A stretch of 64,000 nucleotides of DNA. It comes from Chitinophagales bacterium. GTDB taxonomy: Bacteria; Bacteroidota; Bacteroidia; Chitinophagales; CAIODY01. The position numbers and the translations under genes were made by a program. The first letter of the stretch is position 1. Each line of letters opens with the position of its first letter. Under the pieces are notes generated by a model, which worked only from the letters and a program-made list of their open reading frames with translations, did no database searches and had not been told where the DNA came from. The stretch covers positions 62,001-126,000 of the forward strand of contig CANFST010000002.1 in assembly GCA_947449695.1 (NCBI GenBank), given 5' to 3'. Positions 18,470 to 27,724 of the stretch are shown in pieces.

Positions 18470-18919
18470 TCAATTATCAGAAGCTAACCATTCGGCATAA
18501 GATGTTGGCGTTTCCTCTAATCGAACACTGCAAAGAGTAATTTGCTGAGGAAGTTTATTGATAATCTTATTTTTAAAATCGAGTAATAAATTTTCACAAC
18601 TTGGTTGATAATCGGTTAAAATTACTTTTTCAAATTCATGAGTAATTAGTTCATTTTTGGTGTAAGGGGCTTCTCTGTTTAAAACCAAAGCATGATCAAA
18701 TACATCAATAATTTCCGCATTAACTAAATTTTTCAAATCTGTAAAATCAACCACCATCCCCAATTTAGGGCTATTAATATCTTTATCTACATGCCCTATA
18801 ACTGTTACAGCCAAATGATAAGTGTGTCCATGAATGTTTTTACAAGGACCATCATAGCCAAATAAGGCATGCGCCATATCAATCACAAATCTTTTAGTAA
18901 CGCGTATTTTGCTGTTCAA
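18470..18919 (-). CDS. queD: 6-carboxy-tetrahydropterin synthase-like (QueD/PTPS family)
   Basis: A 149-residue member of the 6-pyruvoyl-tetrahydropterin synthase/QueD family, which converts 7,8-dihydroneopterin triphosphate to 6-carboxy-tetrahydropterin for queuosine. The zinc histidines are in DMAHAL and HGHTYHL, the catalytic Cys in GPCKNIHGH, and VVDFTDLK, FDHALVLN and EETPTSYAEWL complete the signature. Other queuosine genes are not in the window, so a pterin-synthase role cannot be fully excluded. A TACTTTTG element lies 33 nt upstream. Confidence 0.9.
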   Translation of the reverse strand: MNSKIRVTKRFVIDMAHALFGYDGPCKNIHGHTYHLAVTVIGHVDKDINSPKLGMVVDFTDLKNLVNAEIIDVFDHALVLNREAPYTKNELITHEFEKVILTDYQPSCENLLLDFKNKIINKLPQQITLCSVRLEETPTSYAEWLASDN

Positions 18920-18951
18920 TTCTTTATTATTTTTATTTATTTAAAACTTTA

Positions 18952-18959
18952 CAAAAGTA
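18952..18959 (-). promoter_or_regulatory. Candidate -7 promoter element for queD
   Basis: Minus-strand TACTTTTG matches TAnnTTTG, 33 nt upstream of the queD ATG. It is divergent from the metK promoter about 100 bp away. Confidence 0.45.
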
Positions 18960-19054
18960 AAAAAACTTGTTGCAGAAATTACTTTATTATTTTTGGATTC
19001 TATTTTATTTTCTAATAATTCTTTTTCTATCTAAAAAAATCATTTTGGCTTGCT

Positions 19055-19062
19055 TACATTTG
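19055..19062 (+). promoter_or_regulatory. Candidate -7 promoter element for metK
   Basis: TACATTTG matches TAnnTTTG and is 40 nt before the metK ATG, leaving a short leader with no room for a SAM riboswitch. Confidence 0.5.
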
Positions 19063-19102
19063 CGCTTCAAAATTTTAAATCATTTTAAAAATACAATAAA
19101 AA

Positions 19103-20338
19103 ATGCCGTATTTATTTACATCCGAATCAGTTTCAGAAGGACACCCAGATAAAGTTGCTGACCAAATTAGTGATGCAATTTTAGATGCTATGTTGGCGCA
19201 AGACCCACACAGTCGTGTAGCTTGCGAAACTTTGGTAACCACCGGTCAAGTAGTTGTTGCTGGTGAAATCACAACAAAAGCAAACATCGATTATCAAGAA
19301 GTAATCAGAAACACAATTCAAAAAATTGGCTACACCAAAGCTGAATATAAATTTGATGCTGAAAGTTGCGGCATTTTAGTAGCTGTTCATCAGCAGTCGC
19401 CTGATATTGCGCAAGGTGTTGATTCGGATAAAGGATTGCACAAAGAACAAGGTGCTGGCGACCAAGGAATGATGTTTGGTTACGCCAATAAAGATACTGA
19501 TACTTATATGCCTTTGCCATTAGCGCTTTCGCATTTATTGTTAGAAGAATTATCAAAAATCAGAAAAGAAGGCAAGCAAATGAAATATTTGCGCCCTGAT
19601 GCTAAATCGCAAGTAACTATTGAATATAATGACAATAATCAACCAATGAGAATTGATACGATTGTTATTTCTACACAACACGATGATTTTGGCGCAGAGA
19701 AAAAAATGTTAGAGCAAATCAAAAAAGATATGATTAACATTTTGATTCCACGAGTGATGAAAAAATTGCCTAAAAAAGTTCAGGCATTATTCAATAACAA
19801 AATTGTTTACCACATCAACCCAACTGGAAAGTTTGTCATAGGTGGTCCACATGGTGATACAGGTTTGACAGGCAGAAAAATTATTGTTGATACTTTTGGC
19901 GGAAAAGGAGCTCATGGTGGTGGTGCATTTAGCGGTAAAGACCCATCAAAAGTGGATAGAAGCGCTGCTTATGCGTCTCGTCATATTGCTAAAAACTTAG
20001 TAGCAGCAGGTGTTTGTGATGAAATTTTAGTACAAGTTGCCTATGCGATTGGTGTTGCTAAACCAGTTGGTTTATATGTGAACACTTATGGAACTTCAAA
20101 AGTAAAAATGACCGATGGTGAAATAGCTAAAAAAGCTGGCGAATTGTTCGACATGCGCCCAGCAGCAATTTTGGAAAGATTGAAATTGAAAAATCCTATT
20201 TATAGCGAAACTGCCTCATATGGTCACATGGGACGTACACCAGGTAAAAAAACTGTGAATGGAAAATCGTATGAAACTTTTACTTGGGAAAAATTAGATT
20301 TTGTTCCTCAAGTGAAAAAAGCATTTGGGATTAAATAA
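19103..20338 (+). CDS. metK: S-adenosylmethionine synthetase
   Basis: Makes S-adenosylmethionine from methionine and ATP. The 411 residues are full length. [19 protein letters not shown] near the N-terminus holds the ATP-binding His and Mg-binding Asp. The hexapeptide-like loop reads [23 protein letters not shown] and the P-loop-like [19 protein letters not shown] are intact. It is a monocistronic unit: a TACATTTG element in front and a strong hairpin terminator behind. The product supplies the methyltransferase in the EPS locus and all other SAM enzymes. Confidence 0.98.
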   Translation: MPYLFTSESVSEGHPDKVADQISDAILDAMLAQDPHSRVACETLVTTGQVVVAGEITTKANIDYQEVIRNTIQKIGYTKAEYKFDAESCGILVAVHQQSPDIAQGVDSDKGLHKEQGAGDQGMMFGYANKDTDTYMPLPLALSHLLLEELSKIRKEGKQMKYLRPDAKSQVTIEYNDNNQPMRIDTIVISTQHDDFGAEKKMLEQIKKDMINILIPRVMKKLPKKVQALFNNKIVYHINPTGKFVIGGPHGDTGLTGRKIIVDTFGGKGAHGGGAFSGKDPSKVDRSAAYASRHIAKNLVAAGVCDEILVQVAYAIGVAKPVGLYVNTYGTSKVKMTDGEIAKKAGELFDMRPAAILERLKLKNPIYSETASYGHMGRTPGKKTVNGKSYETFTWEKLDFVPQVKKAFGIK

Positions 20339-20364
20339 TTCAAAACCAAATTTTAATAAAAAAG

Positions 20365-20393
20365 GCCGAGCTAAAGTTTAGCTCGGCTTTTTT
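20365..20393 (+). terminator. Intrinsic terminator of metK
   Basis: GCCGAGCTAAA at 20365-20375 pairs with TTTAGCTCGGC at 20377-20387, followed by TTTTTT. It begins 27 nt after the metK stop. Confidence 0.92.
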
Positions 20394-20488
20394 ATTTCTC
20401 AGCAGCAAATTTATTATCAACAAAGTAAAGTGTAAATTTCAAGAAGAATTGCAGCCTAATAGTATGGTAGCAATTTTAATTTTGTGGT

Positions 20489-21619
20489 ATGATGAATGTT
20501 GATTGGAAAATGATTTTAACAATTGCACTATACGCATTTTATGGAATAGCAGCAATTCAGATATTTTATTACTTGTTCTTTTTTAGCCGCATTATATTTT
20601 TAAAGCGAAAGAAAAAAGAAGATGGCAATATGCCTCCAGTTAGCATAATAATTTGCGCTAAAAACGAATTAGAAAATCTGCAAAAAAATCTTCCTTCAAT
20701 TTTAGAACAAAATTATCCGCAATATGAAGTGATTGTAATAAATGATAATTCGCAAGATGGAAGTAACGATTTTTTGAGCCATCTTAAATCGCAATATGCT
20801 CATTTAAAAGTAATAGATATTTTACAAGAAAGCCGAACTTTTAAAGGTAAGAGATTGGCTCTAGGTTTGGGTTTAAAAGGTGCTAAATATGAATGGTGCT
20901 TATTAACAGATGCTGATTGCGCACCGGCCGGTAGCAATTGGCTAAACAAAATGCAACGTAATTTTCGTGAGCCGAAAGAAATAGTTTTGGGTTATGCACC
21001 TCATTTAAAACAATCAGGTTTTTTAAATAAGTTAATAAGATTTGAAACTTTTTTTACTGCCTTTCAGTATATCAACTTTGCGCTAAGTGGTTTACCATAT
21101 ATGGGTGTAGGCAGAAATATGGCTTATAAAAAGCAAATGTATTTTGATAAGAAGGGTTATATGCCACAATCAGATACAATTTCGGGTGATGATGATTTGT
21201 TTATTAATAAAGTAGCAACTGCGAAAAATACAAAGGTCGAAATAGATGCCGCTACTTTTATGTATTCAATGCCTAAAACCACTTTTGAAAATTGGTTTAT
21301 TCAAAAGCGAAGGCATGTAAGTACTGGAAGCAAATACAAAAAGAGTCATAAATTATTATTGGGTCTGCAAAGTGTTACACAATTATTATTCTACGTATTT
21401 CTCATATTACTGTTGTGTTGCAGATTTCAATGGCAAATTGTACTGATGATTTTTGGCGCAAGATTTTTAATACAAGCCATTGATTATGCAGTAGCCATGA
21501 GAAGATTGAAAGAATCAGATTTGTATTGGATATTCCCGGTTTTAGATGTATTGCAAGTAGTTTATAACGTTATTTTATTACCATCATTGTATAAAAAACC
21601 AACTACCCAATGGAAGTAA
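20489..21619 (+). CDS. Membrane-bound family 2 glycosyltransferase
   Basis: A 376-residue inner-membrane GT2. A transmembrane helix at about residues 10-32 precedes the GT-A domain (VSIIICAKNELENLQKNLPS, VIVINDNSQDGS, LLTDADCAP with the DxD-like DAD). QKRRHVSTGS matches the QxxRW-type acceptor region and two or three helices follow near the C-terminus. It transfers a sugar in polysaccharide or glycolipid assembly; donor unknown. The second codon is also ATG (20492). Its stop overlaps the sigma-factor start by 10 nt, so both are translated from one mRNA. Confidence 0.9.
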   Translation: MMNVDWKMILTIALYAFYGIAAIQIFYYLFFFSRIIFLKRKKKEDGNMPPVSIIICAKNELENLQKNLPSILEQNYPQYEVIVINDNSQDGSNDFLSHLKSQYAHLKVIDILQESRTFKGKRLALGLGLKGAKYEWCLLTDADCAPAGSNWLNKMQRNFREPKEIVLGYAPHLKQSGFLNKLIRFETFFTAFQYINFALSGLPYMGVGRNMAYKKQMYFDKKGYMPQSDTISGDDDLFINKVATAKNTKVEIDAATFMYSMPKTTFENWFIQKRRHVSTGSKYKKSHKLLLGLQSVTQLLFYVFLILLLCCRFQWQIVLMIFGARFLIQAIDYAVAMRRLKESDLYWIFPVLDVLQVVYNVILLPSLYKKPTTQWK

Positions 21620-22212
21620 ATCCAAATTTTTCGGAAAGCTCAAAAGAAGATTTCGAGTTGATACAAGCTGCCCTAAAGCAAAATACTTCGGTAGCTTTTG
21701 AAAGGTTATTGGTAAAATATAAAGAACCTGTTTTTCACATGGTTTTAAAGATGGTGAATAACAGAGATGATGCTGAAGATATTACCATTGAAGCTTTGGG
21801 TAAAGTATTTAACAGATTAGAGCAGTACAATCCCAATTGGGCTTTCAGCACTTGGTTATATAGAGTAGCGACCAATTTGGCAATAGATTTTATACGAACA
21901 AAAAGAATTGAGACACTTTCTATTCATCAACCTTTGCAAAACGAAAAAGACAAGGATCATTCGCATAATATTCCATCTGAATCACCTGACCCCGAAGAAG
22001 TTTTTATAAAAAAGCAACGAGCTGAAAAATTAAAAGTAACATTAGAAAGACTGAATAGCAAATATCGTCGCTTGATTGAATTGCGTTATTATAAAGAATT
22101 AAGCTATGAGGAAATTGCTATTGAAATGAATATGCCAATTGGTACAGTAAAAACACATTTATATCGAGCTAAAGATCTTTTATATGCAATACTAAAAAAT
22201 AGCAGCATTTAA
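21610..22212 (+). CDS. ECF-type RNA polymerase sigma factor
   Basis: A 200-residue sigma-70 family factor of the ECF group. Region 2 is FHMVLKMVNNRDDAEDITIE and following residues (AFSTWLYRVATNLAIDFIRT); region 4 is KYRRLIELRYYKELSYEEIA ending in IGTVKTHLYRAKDLL. No anti-sigma gene follows: the next gene is convergent and encodes a four-helix membrane protein. The 10-nt overlap with the glycosyltransferase gene implies coupled expression, which is an unusual partner for a sigma factor. Confidence 0.93.
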   Translation: MEVNPNFSESSKEDFELIQAALKQNTSVAFERLLVKYKEPVFHMVLKMVNNRDDAEDITIEALGKVFNRLEQYNPNWAFSTWLYRVATNLAIDFIRTKRIETLSIHQPLQNEKDKDHSHNIPSESPDPEEVFIKKQRAEKLKVTLERLNSKYRRLIELRYYKELSYEEIAIEMNMPIGTVKTHLYRAKDLLYAILKNSSI

Positions 22213-22592
22213 CTTTTGTTCTTAGTCGCCATCATTAAACAAGCGGTTTCTATTCCGCTGAAAAGAAAATAACATACGCCAAAAACGGCGATGAATGACC
22301 ATTGTACGTGTTTTATTTGTGATAAATAAATCATCACAAAGCTAAGTGACAGAAAGAGTTTTATCATAAAACTGCCATAGAAAAAACTCATAAATCCAAT
22401 ATTGTTTTTCGATTGCAAACCTTTTATCCCAAAGAAATAAATGATAGGCGAAAGCAATGCGAAGAAAATAAAACAAAGCAAAAAATCTTGTTGCAATTGA
22501 GTTTCAGCAGGTTTAATTTTTCTCAATCCAATTGTGATAATTGTAGAAAATATTAACGCAGAAATGTAGAGATAGAAATATTTTTTGTGCAT
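22209..22592 (-). CDS. Small four-helix membrane protein
   Basis: A 127-residue hydrophobic protein with four predicted transmembrane helices (about residues 5-23, 38-56, 66-88 and 100-120) separated by short charged loops. I recognise no family. It is convergent with the sigma-factor gene, the two stop codons overlapping by 4 nt, and lies 11 nt downstream of the E1 gene, so it is probably co-transcribed with E1. Confidence 0.7.
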   Translation of the reverse strand: MHKKYFYLYISALIFSTIITIGLRKIKPAETQLQQDFLLCFIFFALLSPIIYFFGIKGLQSKNNIGFMSFFYGSFMIKLFLSLSFVMIYLSQIKHVQWSFIAVFGVCYFLFSGIETACLMMATKNKS

Positions 22593-22603
22593 GATAGTAG
22601 TAA

Positions 22604-24985
22604 TTAAATTGTCATCAACTCCATCACCGCATCAAAGACATCATCTGCACTGGGTTTGCAGAAGTAATCACCATCAGTGCCATAAGCACTGCGATTAGCA
22701 ACAGCAGTTAAACATTTGGCAGGCGTATCTAAATGATAATAGCCGCCTTGCACATCAATCACTTGTTGCATCATGTAAGCTGAAGCACCGCCTGGTACAT
22801 CTTCATCAAAAAATAATATGCGATTGGTTTTCTTCAATGATTCAACAATCGAATGATTTACATCGAATGGTAGTAAAGTTTGTACATCAATCAATTCTAC
22901 AGAAACACCTTTTTTACTAAGCATTTCCATTGCTTCCTGAGCAATACGAACACAGCTGCCATAAGTCACTAACGTAACATCAGTGCCTTCTTGTAAAATT
23001 TCAGGAACACCAAATGGTACAGTAAATTCAGCAATATTATTCGGTAATTTTTCTTTCAATCTATATCCATTCAAGCATTCAATTACCAACCCTGGTTCAT
23101 CACTTTTCAGCAAAGTGTTGTACATGCCAGCGGCTTGCGTCATATTTCTCGGTACACAAAAGTACATGCCGCGAAGTGAGCCTAAAATCATTTGCATTGG
23201 TGAACCTGTGTGCCAGATTCCTTCCAATCTATGTCCACGAGTACGAACAATCAATGGTGCTCGTTGTCCGCCAGCAGTGCGATATTGCAAAGTTGCAGCA
23301 TCATCACTTAAAGGCTGTAAGCCGTACAATAAATAATCCAAGTATTGAATTTCGGCAATCGGTCTGATGCCTCTCATCGCCATACCAATACCTTGTCCCA
23401 TGATGGTTGCTTCACGAATACCCACATCAAAAATGCGTTCGATGCCATGCTTTTCCTGTAAGCCAGCAAAGCCTTGATTCACATCGCCAATATGACCTAA
23501 GTCTTCGCCGAAAGCCACCACTAAAGGATTGTTGGCAAATGTTTCATCGAAGAATTTATTTAAAATTTCAAAGCCATTTAACACAGGTGATTGCTCATCG
23601 AATTGCGCTTTTACTTCAGCAACTTTCATTGCATTCAATGGCGTTTCGCTATGTAAATTGGTGGTGTAGCGATATTTATTTTCTGCTTTGTACTGGTCAA
23701 TTAAATTTTTCAAAGTGCTTACAGATGAAGCATTATAAGCTGATGCTTCAGCATAAATTCTTCTTAATGCACTCACAATATCTTTGCGGAAAGGTTCTTT
23801 AATGCTTTGCAAAGTCTGCTTGGTTTTTGTTGCTAAATCAGTAACCACACCTTCCGAAATTAAATTATCCAACACATTGCAAGCCTCCGCAATTTCTTGT
23901 TTAATCGGCTGCTGATAAGCTGCCCATGCGGCTTGCTTCGCTGCTAAAACATCTTGCTTTGCTTGTTCTTCTATAGCTGCAATTTCAGTTTCATTCGCTA
24001 TTGCATTGGCTTGCATCCATTTTTTCATTTGCACTATGCAATCATAATCTTTTTCAAATTGCAATCTTTCAGGTGATTTATAACGCTCGTGAGAACCGCT
24101 GGTACTGTGGCCTTGCGGCTGTGTAACTTCCTCAATGTGAAATAAAACTGGTGTATGATTTTTACGGCACAATTCAATTCCTTCAGTGAATGCTTCACAC
24201 AATGCAGGATAATCCCAGCCTTTTACTTTATAAATTAAATAGCCTTCGCCTTTTTCATTGATTTCAAAACCACTCAATGCATCACTGATGCTGCCTTTGG
24301 TGGTTTGATATTTTTTCGGAACTGAAATTCCATAACCATCATCCCACACACAAACAGCCAATGGCACTTTTAAAACGCCAGCAGCATTAATGGTTTCCCA
24401 GAAATGTCCTTCTGAAGTTGATGCATCGCCAATTGTAGCAAAGCAAACTTCATTGCCATTTTCTGAAAAATTATCGAATGATTTTAATTGATTTATTTCT
24501 CTGAATTTTTTAGAAGCCAATGCCAATCCCAATGCACGAGTCATTTGCCCGGCAGTGGGTGAGGAATCAGCAGAAGTGATTTTTTTATCAGTCAGACTTT
24601 TCCAACTGCCATCATCATTGATTAATCGTGTAGCAAAGTGTGCATTCATTTGTCTGCCGCCACTATTAGGTTCAGCATTCACATCAGGTGTAGCATATAA
24701 TTGCGCAAATAATTCTTGTAATGAAACCATCTCGGCAGCTAACATAAATGTTTGGTCACGATAATAACCACTGCGCCAGTCGCCATTTTTAAAAGCTTTC
24801 GCCATAGCTATTTGTGGCAATTCTTTGCCATCGCCAAAAATTCCGAATTTGGCTTTGCCTGTCAATACTTCTCTGCGACCTAATAAACTGGCTTCACGGC
24901 TTTCGCAGGCAATACGGAAATCGTTCAGAATTTCTTTCTTAAAATCTTCAAAAGCTAAAACTACTTTTTCTTTTTCGTTCGTCAT
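22604..24985 (-). CDS. 2-oxoacid dehydrogenase E1, fused alpha and beta subunits
   Basis: A 793-residue thiamine-diphosphate-dependent E1 in which the alpha (about 1-390) and beta (about 450-793) chains are joined in one polypeptide. The alpha part has SGYYRDQTFMLA, the ThDP-binding GDASTSEGHFWETINAAG and WDDGYGISVP, and GHSTSGSHERYK. The beta part has VVAFGEDLGHIGDVNQGF, RIFDVGIREATIMGQGIGMA, RTRGHRLEGIWHTGSPMQ and VTYGSCVRIA. It decarboxylates pyruvate or a branched-chain 2-oxoacid and hands the acyl group to a lipoyl E2 encoded elsewhere. The fused form is common in Bacteroidota, where the branched-chain type is likely. Confidence 0.93.
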   Translation of the reverse strand: MTNEKEKVVLAFEDFKKEILNDFRIACESREASLLGRREVLTGKAKFGIFGDGKELPQIAMAKAFKNGDWRSGYYRDQTFMLAAEMVSLQELFAQLYATPDVNAEPNSGGRQMNAHFATRLINDDGSWKSLTDKKITSADSSPTAGQMTRALGLALASKKFREINQLKSFDNFSENGNEVCFATIGDASTSEGHFWETINAAGVLKVPLAVCVWDDGYGISVPKKYQTTKGSISDALSGFEINEKGEGYLIYKVKGWDYPALCEAFTEGIELCRKNHTPVLFHIEEVTQPQGHSTSGSHERYKSPERLQFEKDYDCIVQMKKWMQANAIANETEIAAIEEQAKQDVLAAKQAAWAAYQQPIKQEIAEACNVLDNLISEGVVTDLATKTKQTLQSIKEPFRKDIVSALRRIYAEASAYNASSVSTLKNLIDQYKAENKYRYTTNLHSETPLNAMKVAEVKAQFDEQSPVLNGFEILNKFFDETFANNPLVVAFGEDLGHIGDVNQGFAGLQEKHGIERIFDVGIREATIMGQGIGMAMRGIRPIAEIQYLDYLLYGLQPLSDDAATLQYRTAGGQRAPLIVRTRGHRLEGIWHTGSPMQMILGSLRGMYFCVPRNMTQAAGMYNTLLKSDEPGLVIECLNGYRLKEKLPNNIAEFTVPFGVPEILQEGTDVTLVTYGSCVRIAQEAMEMLSKKGVSVELIDVQTLLPFDVNHSIVESLKKTNRILFFDEDVPGGASAYMMQQVIDVQGGYYHLDTPAKCLTAVANRSAYGTDGDYFCKPSADDVFDAVMELMTI

Positions 24986-25009
24986 ACCATTTCAATTTTA
25001 TCGAGTAAC

Positions 25010-25017
25010 AAAAATAG
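25010..25017 (-). promoter_or_regulatory. Candidate -7 promoter element for the E1 gene
   Basis: Minus-strand TATTTTTG, 24 nt before the E1 ATG, with a TTTG (minus strand of CAAA at 25042-25045) about 24 nt further upstream as a possible -33 partner. Confidence 0.5.
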
Positions 25018-25101
25018 CAGATTTGGTGCAATGTTTTGCTACAAAAGAGTTTGAATAGGATGGCCTATTCTAAAAAACGAGCTTGAAACAAGGTTAAAAA
25101 A

Positions 25102-27663
25102 TTATTTTTTCTTTTTGTTGGTAACCAATTTTTCAGATTCTGAAATTGGTTTAATTTTCCTTTGTTCCATCCACCATAATACAATGGCTGCTAACATTAA
25201 ACCAGTGAGCAACCAACTACCAATATTTGCAATTTTCTGCCCAGTAATATAAGCTCTTGGCTCAAATTTAAATTCAATATGATGATTACCAGCAGGCAAA
25301 ATCATTCCACGGAGAATATAATTAACTCTAAAATGGTCAGTTGGTTTACCATCCACATAAGCTTGCCAGCCTTTACCTTTTTTATCCGCATAATATATTT
25401 CGCTGAAAACAACCAACTGTTCTTTTGCAGATTGAAAATTATATTCTAAAGTATTCAAATCATTTTTGATTAAAACAATTTTTGAAGTGCTATCTCGTTC
25501 AAAAATTGTTTTAGACACATCGGTTTTAAATTTTGAAGCATCAATCAACGCGGTAGTTTTTGGATTAAAATTTTTAATTGCCATTATTTCTTCACGTGGT
25601 GAATTCACCCATTGCACACTATCAACCATCCAAGCATTGCCCAGCGCTTGCTGATTTTGCTGTGGTATTTCTTGTCCGTTTTGCCCTTTTACAATAAAAT
25701 ATTTTGTATTCAGCATATCAAATGCTTGCATATTGCCTCTACCTAAACAAGAATCGATTAAATCTTGATATCGAGCCAATTTAGCAGGGCTATAACCTCC
25801 AACATTTTTATGAAAATATGAAGGTGTAGCTTCATTGTAAGGATTGGGTGAGTAATAAACACGGTAGCTAATTGATGGATCCTTTAATATTTCTGCATCA
25901 GCAAGTGATGGCTGAAAATTAGCATCTTGCTCAACTTCTTCTTTAAAATTTTCATCACGAACATAACGACGATCTAAACTCCACAAATCAATTAATGACG
26001 CAACACCAATTATTGCAATCAGTAAATTCTTTTTTAATTTATTTTTTGCAAATGCCCATAATGCACCAGCAGCAATTAATATAAATATTAAAGAGCGCCA
26101 AGCATCCATCATAGCCAAATGCTCTCTATCCAGTTTTAGAGCACTCATAATTTTTTCTACTACATTTCTTGCCATATCGGCGGTGCCACCGCCACGAGTG
26201 AAATTATCAATCAATTGTCCTTTGAGTGCATCATCTTCGCCACTTATGAAGTTCAAAAAAACTGAAGGCATTAAAGCAAAAAACAACAAAACCGCACCTA
26301 AAATAATACTACTGATTTTTAATTTTCTCAACAATTCATCTTTACTGATTTCTTCATCAGTAATTTTTTTCAAAGTCAAAATAGCAATAACCGCTACAGT
26401 AAATTGTGTGATTGCCAATACCATTTCAGGTGTTCTAAACTTATTATACATAGGCAGATAATTAAAGAGAAAAGCATTGATTGCCATAAAATTACTGCCC
26501 CATGCCATGATAATAGTAAGTGCAGTAGTTGCATACAACCACCAACGCCATTTATCTTTAATTAAAAAAACACCTAATAAAAAGAGAAAACAAACTATTG
26601 CACCAAAATAAACTGGGCCACTTGTACTGGCATTATGAAAAGTTTTTGGTCCCCAATAAGTAGGCATTGACCTTGCAAAGTCGGCAGCATTTGATTCTGG
26701 AATACCTGCATTCACAGCTTCTTTATAAACTTTACTTCCATCATCCAATTTACCACCTGATGATGAACCACCAAATAAGTCAGGAATTAAAAAAGTAAAG
26801 CTTTCCATTTTGCCGTAGCTCCACATAAAAGCGTAACTTATATCTAAACCCTTTTCATTTTTTTTGCTGTTTGAATTCCCAGAAACTAACTCACTACCAC
26901 CTCTCATAGTATCTTTAGTATATTCGTAAGTAACCCATAATTGAGCAAAATTAGCAGCTACTGCCAATGTCACAGCAACAGTAAATGCTGAGGAAGCTAC
27001 AAAAAACGTTTTCAATTGTTTAGTCATTACTGCTTCTACTAATTGGTAGATAAAGTAAAAACCCAACATGATAAACATGTAATAAATAATCTGAGGGTGA
27101 TTTGATTTAATTTGAAAAAACAAAAACAAACCGCAAAGCAATGTGCCAATAGCATATTTGCGCTTAAATAACAATATCAACCCAGCCAAGATGAATGGAA
27201 TAAACCCAATACAACGTGCTTTGGTGTTGTGTCCTGCTTCCAATATAATTATATTATATGATGAAAGTGCAAATAAAACCGCACCAATTGCACTTATCCA
27301 AGGGTTGCAACCCATAACAATCAGTAACAAATAAAATCCTAAAAAATAATATACAGCATAGGAAGAAGGCGACTTAAAAAAAGTTTCAAATGGTACTAAC
27401 AAATGACCAATGACAGGATTATTGTATGAAACACCAACCATAAAAGTTGGCATGCCACTAAATAAATTATTCGTCCATAAGGCTTGTTCACCAGTTTTTT
27501 CTTTATGAACTGTCATTTCATGTTGCATGGCAGCAGCTTGCGTTACGTCATTTTGCTGTAAAACCTTTCCTTGATAAACAGGGAGAAAAAAAGCGCATAC
27601 AACTAATATTCCAGCTAAAATTGCTAGGCCATGTGTCTTTAGATTATTAATAACTGATTGCAT
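25102..27663 (-). CDS. YfhO-family polytopic membrane protein
   Basis: An 853-residue inner-membrane protein of the YfhO family (GT-C-like fold), linked in Firmicutes to glycosylation of teichoic-acid-type polymers and of unknown substrate in Bacteroidota. A first helix (HGLAILAGILVVCAFFLPV) is followed by the loop typical of the family (LWTNNLFSGMPTFMVG), then about a dozen helices to residue ~560. The last ~270 residues are extracytoplasmic with YFIVKGQNG and FSEIYYADKKGKGWQAYVDG, ending in one helix and a Lys-rich tail. It is transcribed alone. Confidence 0.85.
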   Translation of the reverse strand: MQSVINNLKTHGLAILAGILVVCAFFLPVYQGKVLQQNDVTQAAAMQHEMTVHKEKTGEQALWTNNLFSGMPTFMVGVSYNNPVIGHLLVPFETFFKSPSSYAVYYFLGFYLLLIVMGCNPWISAIGAVLFALSSYNIIILEAGHNTKARCIGFIPFILAGLILLFKRKYAIGTLLCGLFLFFQIKSNHPQIIYYMFIMLGFYFIYQLVEAVMTKQLKTFFVASSAFTVAVTLAVAANFAQLWVTYEYTKDTMRGGSELVSGNSNSKKNEKGLDISYAFMWSYGKMESFTFLIPDLFGGSSSGGKLDDGSKVYKEAVNAGIPESNAADFARSMPTYWGPKTFHNASTSGPVYFGAIVCFLFLLGVFLIKDKWRWWLYATTALTIIMAWGSNFMAINAFLFNYLPMYNKFRTPEMVLAITQFTVAVIAILTLKKITDEEISKDELLRKLKISSIILGAVLLFFALMPSVFLNFISGEDDALKGQLIDNFTRGGGTADMARNVVEKIMSALKLDREHLAMMDAWRSLIFILIAAGALWAFAKNKLKKNLLIAIIGVASLIDLWSLDRRYVRDENFKEEVEQDANFQPSLADAEILKDPSISYRVYYSPNPYNEATPSYFHKNVGGYSPAKLARYQDLIDSCLGRGNMQAFDMLNTKYFIVKGQNGQEIPQQNQQALGNAWMVDSVQWVNSPREEIMAIKNFNPKTTALIDASKFKTDVSKTIFERDSTSKIVLIKNDLNTLEYNFQSAKEQLVVFSEIYYADKKGKGWQAYVDGKPTDHFRVNYILRGMILPAGNHHIEFKFEPRAYITGQKIANIGSWLLTGLMLAAIVLWWMEQRKIKPISESEKLVTNKKKK

Positions 27664-27724
27664 TGAAAAAATATTTTTTTTAAGACCGCTAACTTAATGT
27701 TTCTTTGCGGATTGTTAAATTAAT

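Noticed and set aside
18960-19102. SAM riboswitch before metK
   Set aside because: The candidate promoter leaves only about 40 nt of leader, too short for a SAM riboswitch, and no pairing pattern is seen.
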